DNA of 27,032 nt from a virus, in IMG/VR virus record IMGVR_UViG_3300025282_004334, positions 1-27,032 of that record, one strand, 5' to 3'. The first letter of the stretch is position 1. Each line of letters starts with the position of its first letter. Below are positions 7,213 through 14,046 of the stretch, piece by piece. Made by a program: the position numbers and the translations under genes. Below the pieces are notes generated by a model, which was given only the letters and a program-made list of their open reading frames with translations, had not been told where the DNA came from and made no database searches.

Positions 7213-7238
7213 GGAGGGGCAAAAGCCTCTCCTTTTTT
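7213..7238 (+). terminator. Intrinsic terminator of the left block
   Basis: Stem GGAGGGGC / GCCTCTCC (8 bp with one G-T pair), loop AAAA, and a run of six T at 7233-7238. It lies 145 bases after the helicase stop and 14 bases before the 3' end of the converging minus-strand gene. It is a classic rho-independent terminator for plus-strand transcription. On the minus strand the hairpin is not followed by a U-run. Confidence 0.88.
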
Positions 7239-7251
7239 ATGAAGGCTACTT

Positions 7252-7680
7252 TTAAGAACTAGTTTGTCTTGAAGTAAGTTCTACACAAATAAAAGCTAAG
7301 TATTCCTGAACAGTAATGGATAAGTTGCCACTGTCATTCAATATTGTAGGCATGCCTTTTAATTTGATAAAAGCAAGAGCCATTTCTTGGTCTGATCTAA
7401 ATTTCTTCTTTTCAAGCTTAGCATATATTTCAGGTGGAATTAATTCTCCTAAATCCACACCGCCTTCAGTCCTACGCATCTTTTGGATATGATAAGGAGA
7501 GCTGTGCGTTATCGTACCGGCTCTAACTTGTCCTCGTAGTGCATCCTCTACAAACACACTCCAGATAAGATTAACTTTTGTCTCTAGGCTAGAAAATTTA
7601 AAACCAAAACCATATATCATACCAATGATAGCAATGATGCCTGTAGCGATACCCACTATAGCTGCTAACTCAACTAGCAT
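7252..7680 (-). CDS. Single-pass membrane-anchored protein (142 aa)
   Basis: A 142-residue protein with one strong N-terminal transmembrane helix (about residues 5-27, L-A-A-I-V-G-I-A-T-G-I-I-A-I-I-G-M) and a hydrophilic remainder. There is no cleavable signal-like end, so the helix probably stays as an anchor. It is the last gene of the minus-strand block and follows the zinc-ribbon gene directly (stop of that gene at 7681). No family is recognised. A role in lysis, such as an i-spanin-like anchor, is conceivable from its topology, but nothing in the sequence confirms it. Confidence 0.65.
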   Translation of the reverse strand: MLVELAAIVGIATGIIAIIGMIYGFGFKFSSLETKVNLIWSVFVEDALRGQVRAGTITHSSPYHIQKMRRTEGGVDLGELIPPEIYAKLEKKKFRSDQEMALAFIKLKGMPTILNDSGNLSITVQEYLAFICVELTSRQTSS

Positions 7681-7869
7681 CTATAAACCTTTTCTTACTT
7701 TCATAATCATATTGACTGCAATTTCCATCTCTTGTGGAAAATTTCTATTGCCACAGTGCAAACAAACTAATTCATAAGTACGATCTGGTAATTGCTCTGA
7801 ATCGACAACAACAGGACCCTTACAGCGTTGGCATCCCTGCTTCATTAAAAACTGGTCTAACGATGTCAT
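7681..7869 (-). CDS. Small zinc-ribbon protein (62 aa)
   Basis: A 62-residue protein with C-Q-R-C-K-G near residues 13-18 and C-L-H-C-G-N at about 36-41, a four-Cys zinc ribbon. It overlaps the 3' end of the Vsr-like gene by 50 bases in another frame. An internal Met at residue 9 would shorten the overlap to about 26 bases and keep the zinc ribbon intact. It ends one base before the membrane-protein gene starts. The role may be nucleic acid or protein binding. Confidence 0.6.
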   Translation of the reverse strand: MTSLDQFLMKQGCQRCKGPVVVDSEQLPDRTYELVCLHCGNRNFPQEMEIAVNMIMKVRKGL

Positions 7870-8266
7870 TCAGCTTATCAAACTCCAACAAACGATTATA
7901 TAGTCTTTTTCTATTTCTTGGAGACAGTTCCCGTTGCCATACTATCAAAACTTGATAGTCACTTCTAGCAAATAAATCGATTCTTTGTTGTTCTTCTTCA
8001 GGTCTATGCCATCTTTCGCCGTAAAATTCAATAATTTTTCTATTCTTTACATGTACAAAGTCTGGGCATTTGCCCATTAATATAAATTGTCCATTACCAG
8101 TATATCTATACTCTAGACCCATATAGCAAAGGATGCCAAATAATGTCATTTCGGCATTATTTGGCTCCTGACGTGCCAATCTATTCCAAAAGGATGCCGT
8201 TTTTTTGATAGAACGAGTTCTATCCATAGGCCGAGAAGGATTTTTTCTAGGTCTACCCCTCGGCAT
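7820..8266 (-). CDS. Vsr/DUF559-like endonuclease with AT-hook-like N-terminus
   Basis: A 148-residue protein. The N-terminus M-P-R-G-R-P-R-K is a basic AT-hook-like segment. The rest shows the Vsr-like nuclease pattern: G-x-F...P-D-F (68-70), I-I-E-F-Y-G (78-83), W-H (86-87), then R-x-D-L-F and V-L-I-V-W-Q-R-E-L (106-114). In this fold the acidic residues and His form a metal-dependent nuclease site; here D69, E80 and H87 are candidates. Relatives cut mismatched DNA or act as free-standing homing-type nucleases. The start overlaps the upstream gene by 14 bases. Whether it serves DNA repair, packaging or selfish homing cannot be decided from sequence. Confidence 0.7.
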   Translation of the reverse strand: MPRGRPRKNPSRPMDRTRSIKKTASFWNRLARQEPNNAEMTLFGILCYMGLEYRYTGNGQFILMGKCPDFVHVKNRKIIEFYGERWHRPEEEQQRIDLFARSDYQVLIVWQRELSPRNRKRLYNRLLEFDKLNDIVRPVFNEAGMPTL

Positions 8267-8693
8267 CAGCTATAGGAGAATTATCTGGCAAATGTCGGAT
8301 AATCAAAGCCAGTTCATCCTCAGCCGCTCTATCTGCCGAATTAGTAATACGACTGGTAAGTAAGAACTGATGGAAAGCCTCTACCCAAGCCTGGATTACC
8401 GTCAATCGTTTTTCTGACTGATTTGAAGGTTCTGACACATTCTGAACTGTCAATTGCCTATTAATCTGATTCTGTAAAGCTTCAACTTTAGAATTAAGAT
8501 CTTCAATCTTAGCATTAAGAGCAGACACTTCAGACGTTAGCTTATTGGAATCATTTGACTTATTTAAAGAACCGGCGGGACGACCTCGACCCCGCTTCTC
8601 GTTGTCAGAATCCACGTTTGTTGGATCTTCGTTAATTTCACCCGTAACCATTCCCGATGCTTCCTGTACTGACTCTTCATTATTGATTACCAT
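8253..8693 (-). CDS. AT-hook and coiled-coil protein (146 aa)
   Basis: A 146-residue protein with an acidic N-terminus, an AT-hook R-G-R-G-R-P-A-G-S-L-N-K at about residues 34-45, a predicted coiled coil at about 52-80 (L-N-A-K-I-E-D-L-N-S-K-V-E-A-L) and a helical C-terminal domain. The AT-hook module closely matches those in the protein at 4072-4674. AAGGAG lies just upstream of the ATG. A DNA-bound scaffold or nucleoid-like role is plausible. Upstream is a 94-base gap with no convincing promoter. Confidence 0.7.
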   Translation of the reverse strand: MVINNEESVQEASGMVTGEINEDPTNVDSDNEKRGRGRPAGSLNKSNDSNKLTSEVSALNAKIEDLNSKVEALQNQINRQLTVQNVSEPSNQSEKRLTVIQAWVEAFHQFLLTSRITNSADRAAEDELALIIRHLPDNSPIADAEG

Positions 8694-8787
8694 AACCTCT
8701 CCTTATTGTTACGCCGTCCTATCGGGAAGCCAATCTATATTTGATTCCCCATCCGATTATTCTAACATTTTTATTATGTACTTAACA

Positions 8788-8973
8788 CTACTGTGTCCCT
8801 TCAGATTCTATGATACGGAGACTAACACCGCCAAGAAATCCGAATATACCTCCCACTATAGCGGTCACAATCTCGGTAGCATCCATTTTATAGCCCAACC
8901 AACATGCAAACATACTAAATATAGTAGCGCATATGATAGCAACTAAGATCTGAGGGCGTATCCTACCCAACAT
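8788..8973 (-). CDS. Small IRPQ-type two-helix membrane protein (copy 2)
   Basis: A 61-residue protein with two hydrophobic helices, about residues 9-26 and 32-52. The N-terminus reads R-I-R-P-Q, followed after helix one by G-Y-K-M-D-A-T-E-I and then A-I-V-G-G-I. The same layout (K-I-R-P-Q ... T-Q-S-E-I ... A-T-G-G-I) is found in the small gene at 13879-14046, so the two are paralogs. Size, topology and position near other membrane genes suggest a holin-like or virion membrane protein. The Cys residues inside helix one are unusual. No catalytic function expected. Confidence 0.7.
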   Translation of the reverse strand: MLGRIRPQILVAIICATIFSMFACWLGYKMDATEIVTAIVGGIFGFLGGVSLRIIESEGTQ

Positions 8974-9018
8974 TATTTCACCACCGTCTAGATAAAACCT
9001 ACAAGAGCGATAAAATGA

Positions 9019-10056
9019 TTACTTAACCGTAATCGGAGTATCAACCAAGTTATCAGTCATTATCCTAGTTTTAACCGTATCATTAATTACGAAGTCAGCA
9101 GTATCGATTCCATCGCCATCACCAAATGTCGAAGTATTATCTAATGTGAAATGACCTGCTTTCACATAATCGACATTCCAGCCGCCCACCGAACAATCTA
9201 CATTTGTCATAACGAAATTATCGATCACAGCATCTCCGGCCATAACTATTAAAACACGGTCAACTACGCTGTTCTCAGCTTTAAACTCGCCAGCACCACG
9301 GGTTGAATTTATCTGTAAATCCGTGATTGTAGAGTCAATAGTTGCCTCTACTGTATGACCATCGACATAGGCTCCCAACGATAGATTGGCTATTTCAGCA
9401 TTAGCAAAGTCCGCACTTGGAGCAGAAACACCTGTAGCAGTCCAATTATCCACGTACAGCCAACCTGACGAGTTGCCTTGCTTTCTGGTGATTTCGAGGC
9501 AGTCTGTAAGACCTGTTTTACCCATATCTAAGTTATTTAACGTAAGGGACGATAATCTTACTCCCGCCGCTAAATTAATCTTCAAAGTCTGATTTGCGTC
9601 TGCCGGGTTTTCCGGGTCAGGTTCCAGCTTGACACCTTGCACCACCGGCAGAGGATATTCCGCACCAGCCTCAGGCCAGACCGGAGTATCATCTGTGCCA
9701 GCAATTACAAAGGTAAAGGCTAAGGTAAACGCAAACCCCACAACACCCATAGCCATACCAATGCCCTTGAACCCACTCAAATCAAATCTAAATGTCGGAA
9801 TTGGTATTCGCAGAGCGTTTAGGAAGTTAACGCCAGGAAGTCGTGGAGCTGTAAACTTATTCAGCTTTAGGTCACGGTTACGTAGTAGAATTTTACGGTA
9901 ACGCCAGAGAAGAATCATCAATCCTACACTGAATACCGTTGCGCCTAACACCCATATTGCAGCCGTCAGGATGAACGCTAAAGATTCGGGAACCCCTAAA
10001 GTAGCTATCCAATTCTGCATACCTTGGATAGCACCGCCAATTGCAAGTATCTGCAT
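9019..10056 (-). CDS. Two-helix membrane protein with large beta-rich C-terminal domain
   Basis: A 345-residue protein. Transmembrane helices are predicted at about residues 25-53 and 98-120, separated by a short basic loop (W-R-Y-R-K-I-L-L-R). The remaining 225 residues are rich in Asp, Asn, Thr and Val in short beta-like repeats (for example L-S-S-L-T-L-N-N-L-D and A-E-I-A-N-L-S-L-G), which could form a beta-helix or solenoid. The base composition is clearly more GC-rich than that of neighbouring genes. It follows the 103-aa membrane gene by 3 bases and shares its promoter. It may sit in the host envelope or a virion membrane; adhesin-like or superinfection roles are only possibilities. Confidence 0.7.
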   Translation of the reverse strand: MQILAIGGAIQGMQNWIATLGVPESLAFILTAAIWVLGATVFSVGLMILLWRYRKILLRNRDLKLNKFTAPRLPGVNFLNALRIPIPTFRFDLSGFKGIGMAMGVVGFAFTLAFTFVIAGTDDTPVWPEAGAEYPLPVVQGVKLEPDPENPADANQTLKINLAAGVRLSSLTLNNLDMGKTGLTDCLEITRKQGNSSGWLYVDNWTATGVSAPSADFANAEIANLSLGAYVDGHTVEATIDSTITDLQINSTRGAGEFKAENSVVDRVLIVMAGDAVIDNFVMTNVDCSVGGWNVDYVKAGHFTLDNTSTFGDGDGIDTADFVINDTVKTRIMTDNLVDTPITVK

Positions 10057-10059
10057 TTT

Positions 10060-10371
10060 TTAATCCCCCGCTGATTTATTGCCTTCGTTTACTAAACGCT
10101 GTGCCATAGTCGCTACGAAAGCCGTCACCGGACCTGAGAACAGGCCCATGGCCACAAGCACGATATCAAGATGAGGTGCAACTTCTGACGGATTTGATGT
10201 CGTTTTCCATACAATAATTATACCTAAACAGACGAAACTCAGAATTATTGGCAATACGAAAAGTAATGTGAGAAATTCCGTTCCAGACAGTGTTGTAGAG
10301 GTTTTAGCTTTAAGACGTTCAATCTCTACTCTAGCTGCTATCAATTCTTCTACGTTATCTAACTCAGCCAT
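10060..10371 (-). CDS. Two-helix membrane protein (103 aa)
   Basis: A 103-residue protein with a charged helical N-terminus (V-E-E-L-I-A-A-R-V-E-I-E-R-L-K) and two predicted transmembrane helices at about 33-55 and 68-88, ending in a polar tail. This layout is compatible with a holin-like protein but also with many other small membrane proteins. It is the first gene after the strong minus-strand promoter at 10430-10458 and begins a cassette of three membrane proteins. No endolysin was recognised next to it, which weakens a lysis interpretation. Confidence 0.65.
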   Translation of the reverse strand: MAELDNVEELIAARVEIERLKAKTSTTLSGTEFLTLLFVLPIILSFVCLGIIIVWKTTSNPSEVAPHLDIVLVAMGLFSGPVTAFVATMAQRLVNEGNKSAGD

Positions 10372-10406
10372 TCCTTAATCCATCGTCATCCAGGTTACAT
10401 ATACTA

Positions 10407-10440
10407 ATGGCTACAACTACCAAAGGTAGATTGTAGCCAT
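10407..10440. repeat. Perfect hairpin/dyad overlapping a promoter
   Basis: Arms ATGGCTACAA (10407-10416) and TTGTAGCCAT (10431-10440) are perfectly complementary, and the inner CTACC / GGTAG add five more pairs around an AAA loop, with one bulged A. It overlaps the -10 of the minus-strand promoter, as expected for a repressor operator. No T-run follows on either strand, so it is not a terminator. Two more dyads lie just upstream: CAATTT-GGA-AAATTG (10472-10486) and ATTACA-T-TGTAAT (10487-10499). Confidence 0.8.
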
Positions 10441-10458
10441 ATAAGGTACATCAGTCAA
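10430..10458 (-). promoter_or_regulatory. Minus-strand sigma-70 promoter
   Basis: On the minus strand TTGACT (10458-10453) is followed after exactly 17 bp by TACAAT (10435-10430). Transcription would start near 10423 and give a leader of about 50 bases to the 103-aa membrane gene. The -10 lies inside the perfect dyad at 10407-10440, so regulation by a DNA-binding protein is likely. The region 10372-10547 is otherwise noncoding. Confidence 0.78.
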
Positions 10459-10547
10459 TACTTTTAATGAGCAATTTGGAAAATTGATTACATTGTAATT
10501 AACCTTAACTTATTTATTGTGATAGCCCATAAGTATTAGGTTCTTGA

Positions 10548-11141
10548 TTAAATTCCTAATCTTTTGAAAAGCTTCAAAAGAGGATATTCATTAGATTTAT
10601 TAATACGGGCAGAAGGTGCTGTGCAATCCTCAAGCAATTGTTTTATGTCAGAAAGAGACCAATTTTCATCCTGAAACCACTGTAGGATTGCATCTTCTTC
10701 ATCAGTTATGAAGTCTGGGGCAGCACCAGAAGGATCAGGTGCTGTAACTGACTCTACTGGAGTATCCCCCACCGTATCAAACTTACCTTCTCTAGGACCA
10801 GTTTCTGTACCATGTGAATGATAGTGCTTATACGGTTTAATGATACCCTCTGAATCCTCAGTCCCCTCTGATGTTTCATCAGAAACATCAGGAATATTAC
10901 CTGATGTAGTACTCCCAGGAGTACCACTTCCTACAGAAGTTGTCCGATATCGTGCCCTAGATAAGTCTTCAGGATAAATCGGTTTATTGGGAGGCCCAAG
11001 CCTTTCATGAAGTTTGCGTTGTGTTTCGTCAGTAAAAGATAAAGGTTTCTCACGTTTTTCAAATTCTTCGTGTTTCTTCAAATACGAAAGAAGACTGACC
11101 AATGTCTGTAGGTCTGTATCATTTTTCATTTCTGTAAACAC
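10548..11141 (-). CDS. Hydrophilic protein with possible frameshifted C-terminus (197 aa)
   Basis: A 197-residue protein with a helical N-terminus, a Ser/Gly/Thr-rich low-complexity middle (about 66-100), G-P-R-E-G-K-F at 115-121 resembling a motif in the 780-aa protein, and a helical C-terminal domain (about 145-197). Right after its stop another frame reads N-Q-E-P-N-T-Y-G-L-S-Q and a stop (to 10514). The neighbouring 132-aa protein ends in almost the same E-P-N-T-Y-G-L-P. Losing one T from the TTT overlapping the stop would join the two. The present stop may therefore reflect a mutation, a sequencing error or recoding. Function unknown. Confidence 0.6.
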   Translation of the reverse strand: MFTEMKNDTDLQTLVSLLSYLKKHEEFEKREKPLSFTDETQRKLHERLGPPNKPIYPEDLSRARYRTTSVGSGTPGSTTSGNIPDVSDETSEGTEDSEGIIKPYKHYHSHGTETGPREGKFDTVGDTPVESVTAPDPSGAAPDFITDEEDAILQWFQDENWSLSDIKQLLEDCTAPSARINKSNEYPLLKLFKRLGI

Positions 11142-11152
11142 CTAATTTCTTA

Positions 11153-11551
11153 TTACGGCAGTCCATATGTATTAGGTTCTCGATCCTCAGCATCATTAGC
11201 ATCGCCTAAAGCTGATTGTTCATTACGTTCTTCTCTATGCATACGAACTTCGTCTTTTAGTTTCCTATTTTGCATTAAAGTTTGTATAGCATTTTGAAGT
11301 TCAAATAATAAAGCCTTACCATACTCCATTTTTTCTAAAGATACGACTAAATTATAAATTTCTGCGGCTGGACTATTAACAGTTGAATCCAATGGTGCGT
11401 CCTGTATAACTACACTACTCTTCTGTAGATGTTGATGAAGACCCGGTCTGTGCACTTGGTCAATAGCATGCCAACGAGAATAGCCATCATGACGATGATG
11501 GCCTTCTTTTTGTAGAAGTTTAGGTCGTCCAGCTTTAGGCATTATCGCCAA
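11153..11551 (-). CDS. Hydrophilic protein ending in EPNTYGLP (132 aa)
   Basis: A 132-residue protein with an AT-hook-like A-G-R-P-K near the N-terminus, a His-rich segment (H-H-R-H-D-G-Y...H-R-P-G-L-H-Q-H) at about residues 18-41, a helical middle, and an acidic end closing with D-R-E-P-N-T-Y-G-L-P. The last residues recur out of frame after the next gene. It overlaps the 3' end of the 780-aa gene by 17 bases. Its start could be Met1 or Met4. The position in the virion block suggests a structural or assembly accessory, but no family is recognised. Confidence 0.6.
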   Translation of the reverse strand: MAIMPKAGRPKLLQKEGHHRHDGYSRWHAIDQVHRPGLHQHLQKSSVVIQDAPLDSTVNSPAAEIYNLVVSLEKMEYGKALLFELQNAIQTLMQNRKLKDEVRMHREERNEQSALGDANDAEDREPNTYGLP

Positions 11552-13877
11552 CTAGTTCTAACATTTCTTCTAAATAGGCTACTGCTTGGGATTTTTCAAT
11601 ATCTAAATACTGTGACAAATCCCCTAATCGAGTTGCAAATTCTTTTGGTATGGTTTTTGTTTGTTTAGATGCTAAATATTTTCCCATTTCTACGATGGTT
11701 CCTGCATCAGGCACTCTACCAGGAACTTTCATAAAATCTGTCATCCAATTTTGTATAAGAACCTGTGGGACTTCACCACCAAAATGATCGGTCAATGGGT
11801 CCTCATCTCGTGCTTGTTCTTTTACTTGTTCTGCTTCCTGCGCCTTTTTACCTACACCAGCCTCTTGTCTAGTGCCATCCCATAGTTCAAGATTAGCAGC
11901 CCCATTAGGAAATTGTTCTAGCCTAAATTTTTGACGCTCATCTCCACCAAAAAGACTACCGTCAAAACCCGCACGTTGCTTGTAACCACCGCCGCCAGGT
12001 CCAACTGGCATATGATTTTTGCGATATTTAGACTTATATAATTTCTCAAGATTATCAAAAAGCAAAGCATGTTGCTTACCACTAATCATCACTCTTTTTA
12101 CATGACCATTAGGATCTTGCTTTCTATTATCATCTTCCCAAGGAATCCTAACCTGTTTAGTTTTAAAACTACCAAAAAATCCTGTACCCGATTCAGGGTC
12201 AAGTAAGCCTTGAATAAATCCTTCAGTCTTTTTTCTCCATGCAGCCCATTTATCTTCTTCGGGTGCAGCTTCAGGAGCTTGGACTATTTCAACCTCTTTA
12301 CCACCAGCCTCACGTTCACCCGGTTTAAAGTATTTACCGTGCCGTGGTCCAACATGAAAACCTTCAGGATCATACTGACGGCCTTCATCTTGAGTCGATT
12401 CATCTTGAAGAAGAATATCTATAGAAAAATCTAATAAATTTACAGATTGGGACTTACTTAAAGTCTTCTTACCAGCTTGTTCAGGCTTATCAGCTTTAAT
12501 TCGTCTCATACGTTTTTCAACCTTATCAAGTAACGCTTCATCTCTAACTTTGTGGTCTTCGCCGTCAGCTTTCATAAGTTTGAAAAAACGATCGATGTCG
12601 CCGCCCAAGGTTAGAACTACTTTCTGATATTGTTCATCTGTACCCTCTAAGCCAACCTTAGTTAGGAACAGATGGTGTAAGACCATATTGGATATTCGTT
12701 TCACTAAATCTTGAGAATACCCTAAATCCTTCAATAAAGCCGTAGTAATCTCTGAGCCTTTTTTATCATGTCCAGGAAAATGCCTATTTTTCTCCGTTGC
12801 CGTCTGAGGTTTACCGATATCATGACAAAGTATGGCTAGATTTAAAATGGCATCATCACTATTAGCATTTTTCAAAGCTGCTACAGTATGTTGCCACACA
12901 TCGGTGTGTTTACGTTCTGATCCGATCTGTTTAAATCCAATCTCTTTAGCTAGATCAGCAGCAATATGCTTTAACTGACCATTATCAGCTAGAAATTGCA
13001 TAGCTATCCAAGGCTTTTCAGTCTGTAGAATCTTAAATAATTCCAATCCTATACGATGTTTTTTTGATTTCGATAAAACATCAGAAGTCTCTTTTAATCC
13101 TTTTAATAAGGTTCCATGCGGCTTAATTGGAAAATCTGCTAAAAATCTAGCAGCTCTAAGAATTCTAATCGGATCCGCTTTAAAGGATTTATTACTATCA
13201 TTATTGGGAGATCTCAACCACTTTAATTTAATATCTTCCATGCCACGAGTAGGATCGTAAAATTGCCCAGTCACAGACTGGGCAATAGCATTGATAGTAA
13301 AATCCCTATTACGTAGGTTATTTAATAACTCATCTGGAGTTGTAGATATAAGGTCTACATTCATGCCACCGACTTCAAATTTAAGTCTAGCATGAGAATT
13401 ATGGCTTTCCTTAAAAGGTATATTTATGGAATTCAGTATGTTTTTAGCTTCATCTAATGAAGTTAACGTAACTAAGTCAATATCTTTAGAAATCTTTTTA
13501 AAGAATTTATCTCTAACATACCCACCTACAAAATAGATAGGAAGATAGTTACCTAAAGTTCTAATCCAATCTGAGGCTCGCTTTCGTTGCTCAAGGTTCT
13601 TGGCGACATCAGGATTTACCCAAGCAGTTCTGGCTCTTTCAAAAGTACGACCACCACGGTGGACTAACTCATAAATCTTAGTTCTAACTTTTCCAGTGGG
13701 AGATTCTCCAGCTTGTTCAGACACTGGCTTATCTTCGAACTTAAATTTTTCAGCCTCAGGACCGACAAGTGGAGCTTCCCGCTCAATTTCAACATTAGGT
13801 AACTGTTGAGCAGCTTGCTTAGATAGAACATAGTCTATCTGTAATAATATTTTATTTGGATCAGAAAGTATGGACAT
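11535..13877 (-). CDS. CCA-adding/poly(A) polymerase-like nucleotidyltransferase with HD domain and extra modules
   Basis: A 780-residue multidomain protein. Residues 72-89 carry V-H-R-G-G-R-T-F...W-V-N-P, also seen in the kinase-like protein. A class II nucleotidyltransferase domain follows: F-V-G-G-Y-V-R-D (116-123), the metal-binding D-I-D (132-134), R-D-F-T-I-N-A-I-A (191-199) and R-I-L-R-A-A-R-F (238-245). An HD phosphohydrolase domain comes next, with H324 and H330 and C-H-D-I-G-K (351-356) and H370/D371. This order matches bacterial CCA-adding enzymes of the HD type, which add or repair tRNA 3' ends. Residues about 460-780 are not part of that family and include G-P-R-H-G-K-Y-F-K-P-G-E (510-521). 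The start is one base after an upstream stop. Lying among virion genes, it may be particle-associated, which is inference. Confidence 0.88.
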   Translation of the reverse strand: MSILSDPNKILLQIDYVLSKQAAQQLPNVEIEREAPLVGPEAEKFKFEDKPVSEQAGESPTGKVRTKIYELVHRGGRTFERARTAWVNPDVAKNLEQRKRASDWIRTLGNYLPIYFVGGYVRDKFFKKISKDIDLVTLTSLDEAKNILNSINIPFKESHNSHARLKFEVGGMNVDLISTTPDELLNNLRNRDFTINAIAQSVTGQFYDPTRGMEDIKLKWLRSPNNDSNKSFKADPIRILRAARFLADFPIKPHGTLLKGLKETSDVLSKSKKHRIGLELFKILQTEKPWIAMQFLADNGQLKHIAADLAKEIGFKQIGSERKHTDVWQHTVAALKNANSDDAILNLAILCHDIGKPQTATEKNRHFPGHDKKGSEITTALLKDLGYSQDLVKRISNMVLHHLFLTKVGLEGTDEQYQKVVLTLGGDIDRFFKLMKADGEDHKVRDEALLDKVEKRMRRIKADKPEQAGKKTLSKSQSVNLLDFSIDILLQDESTQDEGRQYDPEGFHVGPRHGKYFKPGEREAGGKEVEIVQAPEAAPEEDKWAAWRKKTEGFIQGLLDPESGTGFFGSFKTKQVRIPWEDDNRKQDPNGHVKRVMISGKQHALLFDNLEKLYKSKYRKNHMPVGPGGGGYKQRAGFDGSLFGGDERQKFRLEQFPNGAANLELWDGTRQEAGVGKKAQEAEQVKEQARDEDPLTDHFGGEVPQVLIQNWMTDFMKVPGRVPDAGTIVEMGKYLASKQTKTIPKEFATRLGDLSQYLDIEKSQAVAYLEEMLELVGDNA

Positions 13878-13878
13878 A

Positions 13879-14046
13879 TCACTTATCAGTCTGAATGATG
13901 TCCTTTACCAGAGCCACGATACCACCAGTCGCACCAGCAGCTATCTCACTTTGTGTCATGTACATTGCATATGCCGCAACGCCGCCCAGAATCACCACCG
14001 CAATAAATGCTTGAGGTCGAATTTTGTCCATTAGTTTAGCTATCAT
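13879..14046 (-). CDS. Small IRPQ-type two-helix membrane protein (copy 1)
   Basis: A 55-residue protein from ATG at 14046-14044 to TGA at 13881-13879. The start overlaps the previous stop as ATGA, and the next gene begins one base after its stop, so it is embedded in the operon. D-K-I-R-P-Q precedes a hydrophobic helix (about residues 13-28), then M-T-Q-S-E-I and a second hydrophobic, Gly/Ala-rich segment (about 35-47). It is a paralog of the protein at 8788-8973. A holin-like or virion membrane role fits size and topology, but is not proven. Confidence 0.75.
   Translation of the reverse strand: MIAKLMDKIRPQAFIAVVILGGVAAYAMYMTQSEIAAGATGGIVALVKDIIQTDK

Noticed and set aside
7069-7251. tRNA gene in the convergent gap or elsewhere
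   Set aside because: No cloverleaf arms, T-loop consensus or CCA end were found on reading; a dedicated tRNA search was not possible here.
10407-10440. Hairpin as an intrinsic terminator for the 197-aa gene
   Set aside because: There is no T-run after the stem on either strand, and the hairpin coincides with the -10 of a good promoter, so an operator role fits better.
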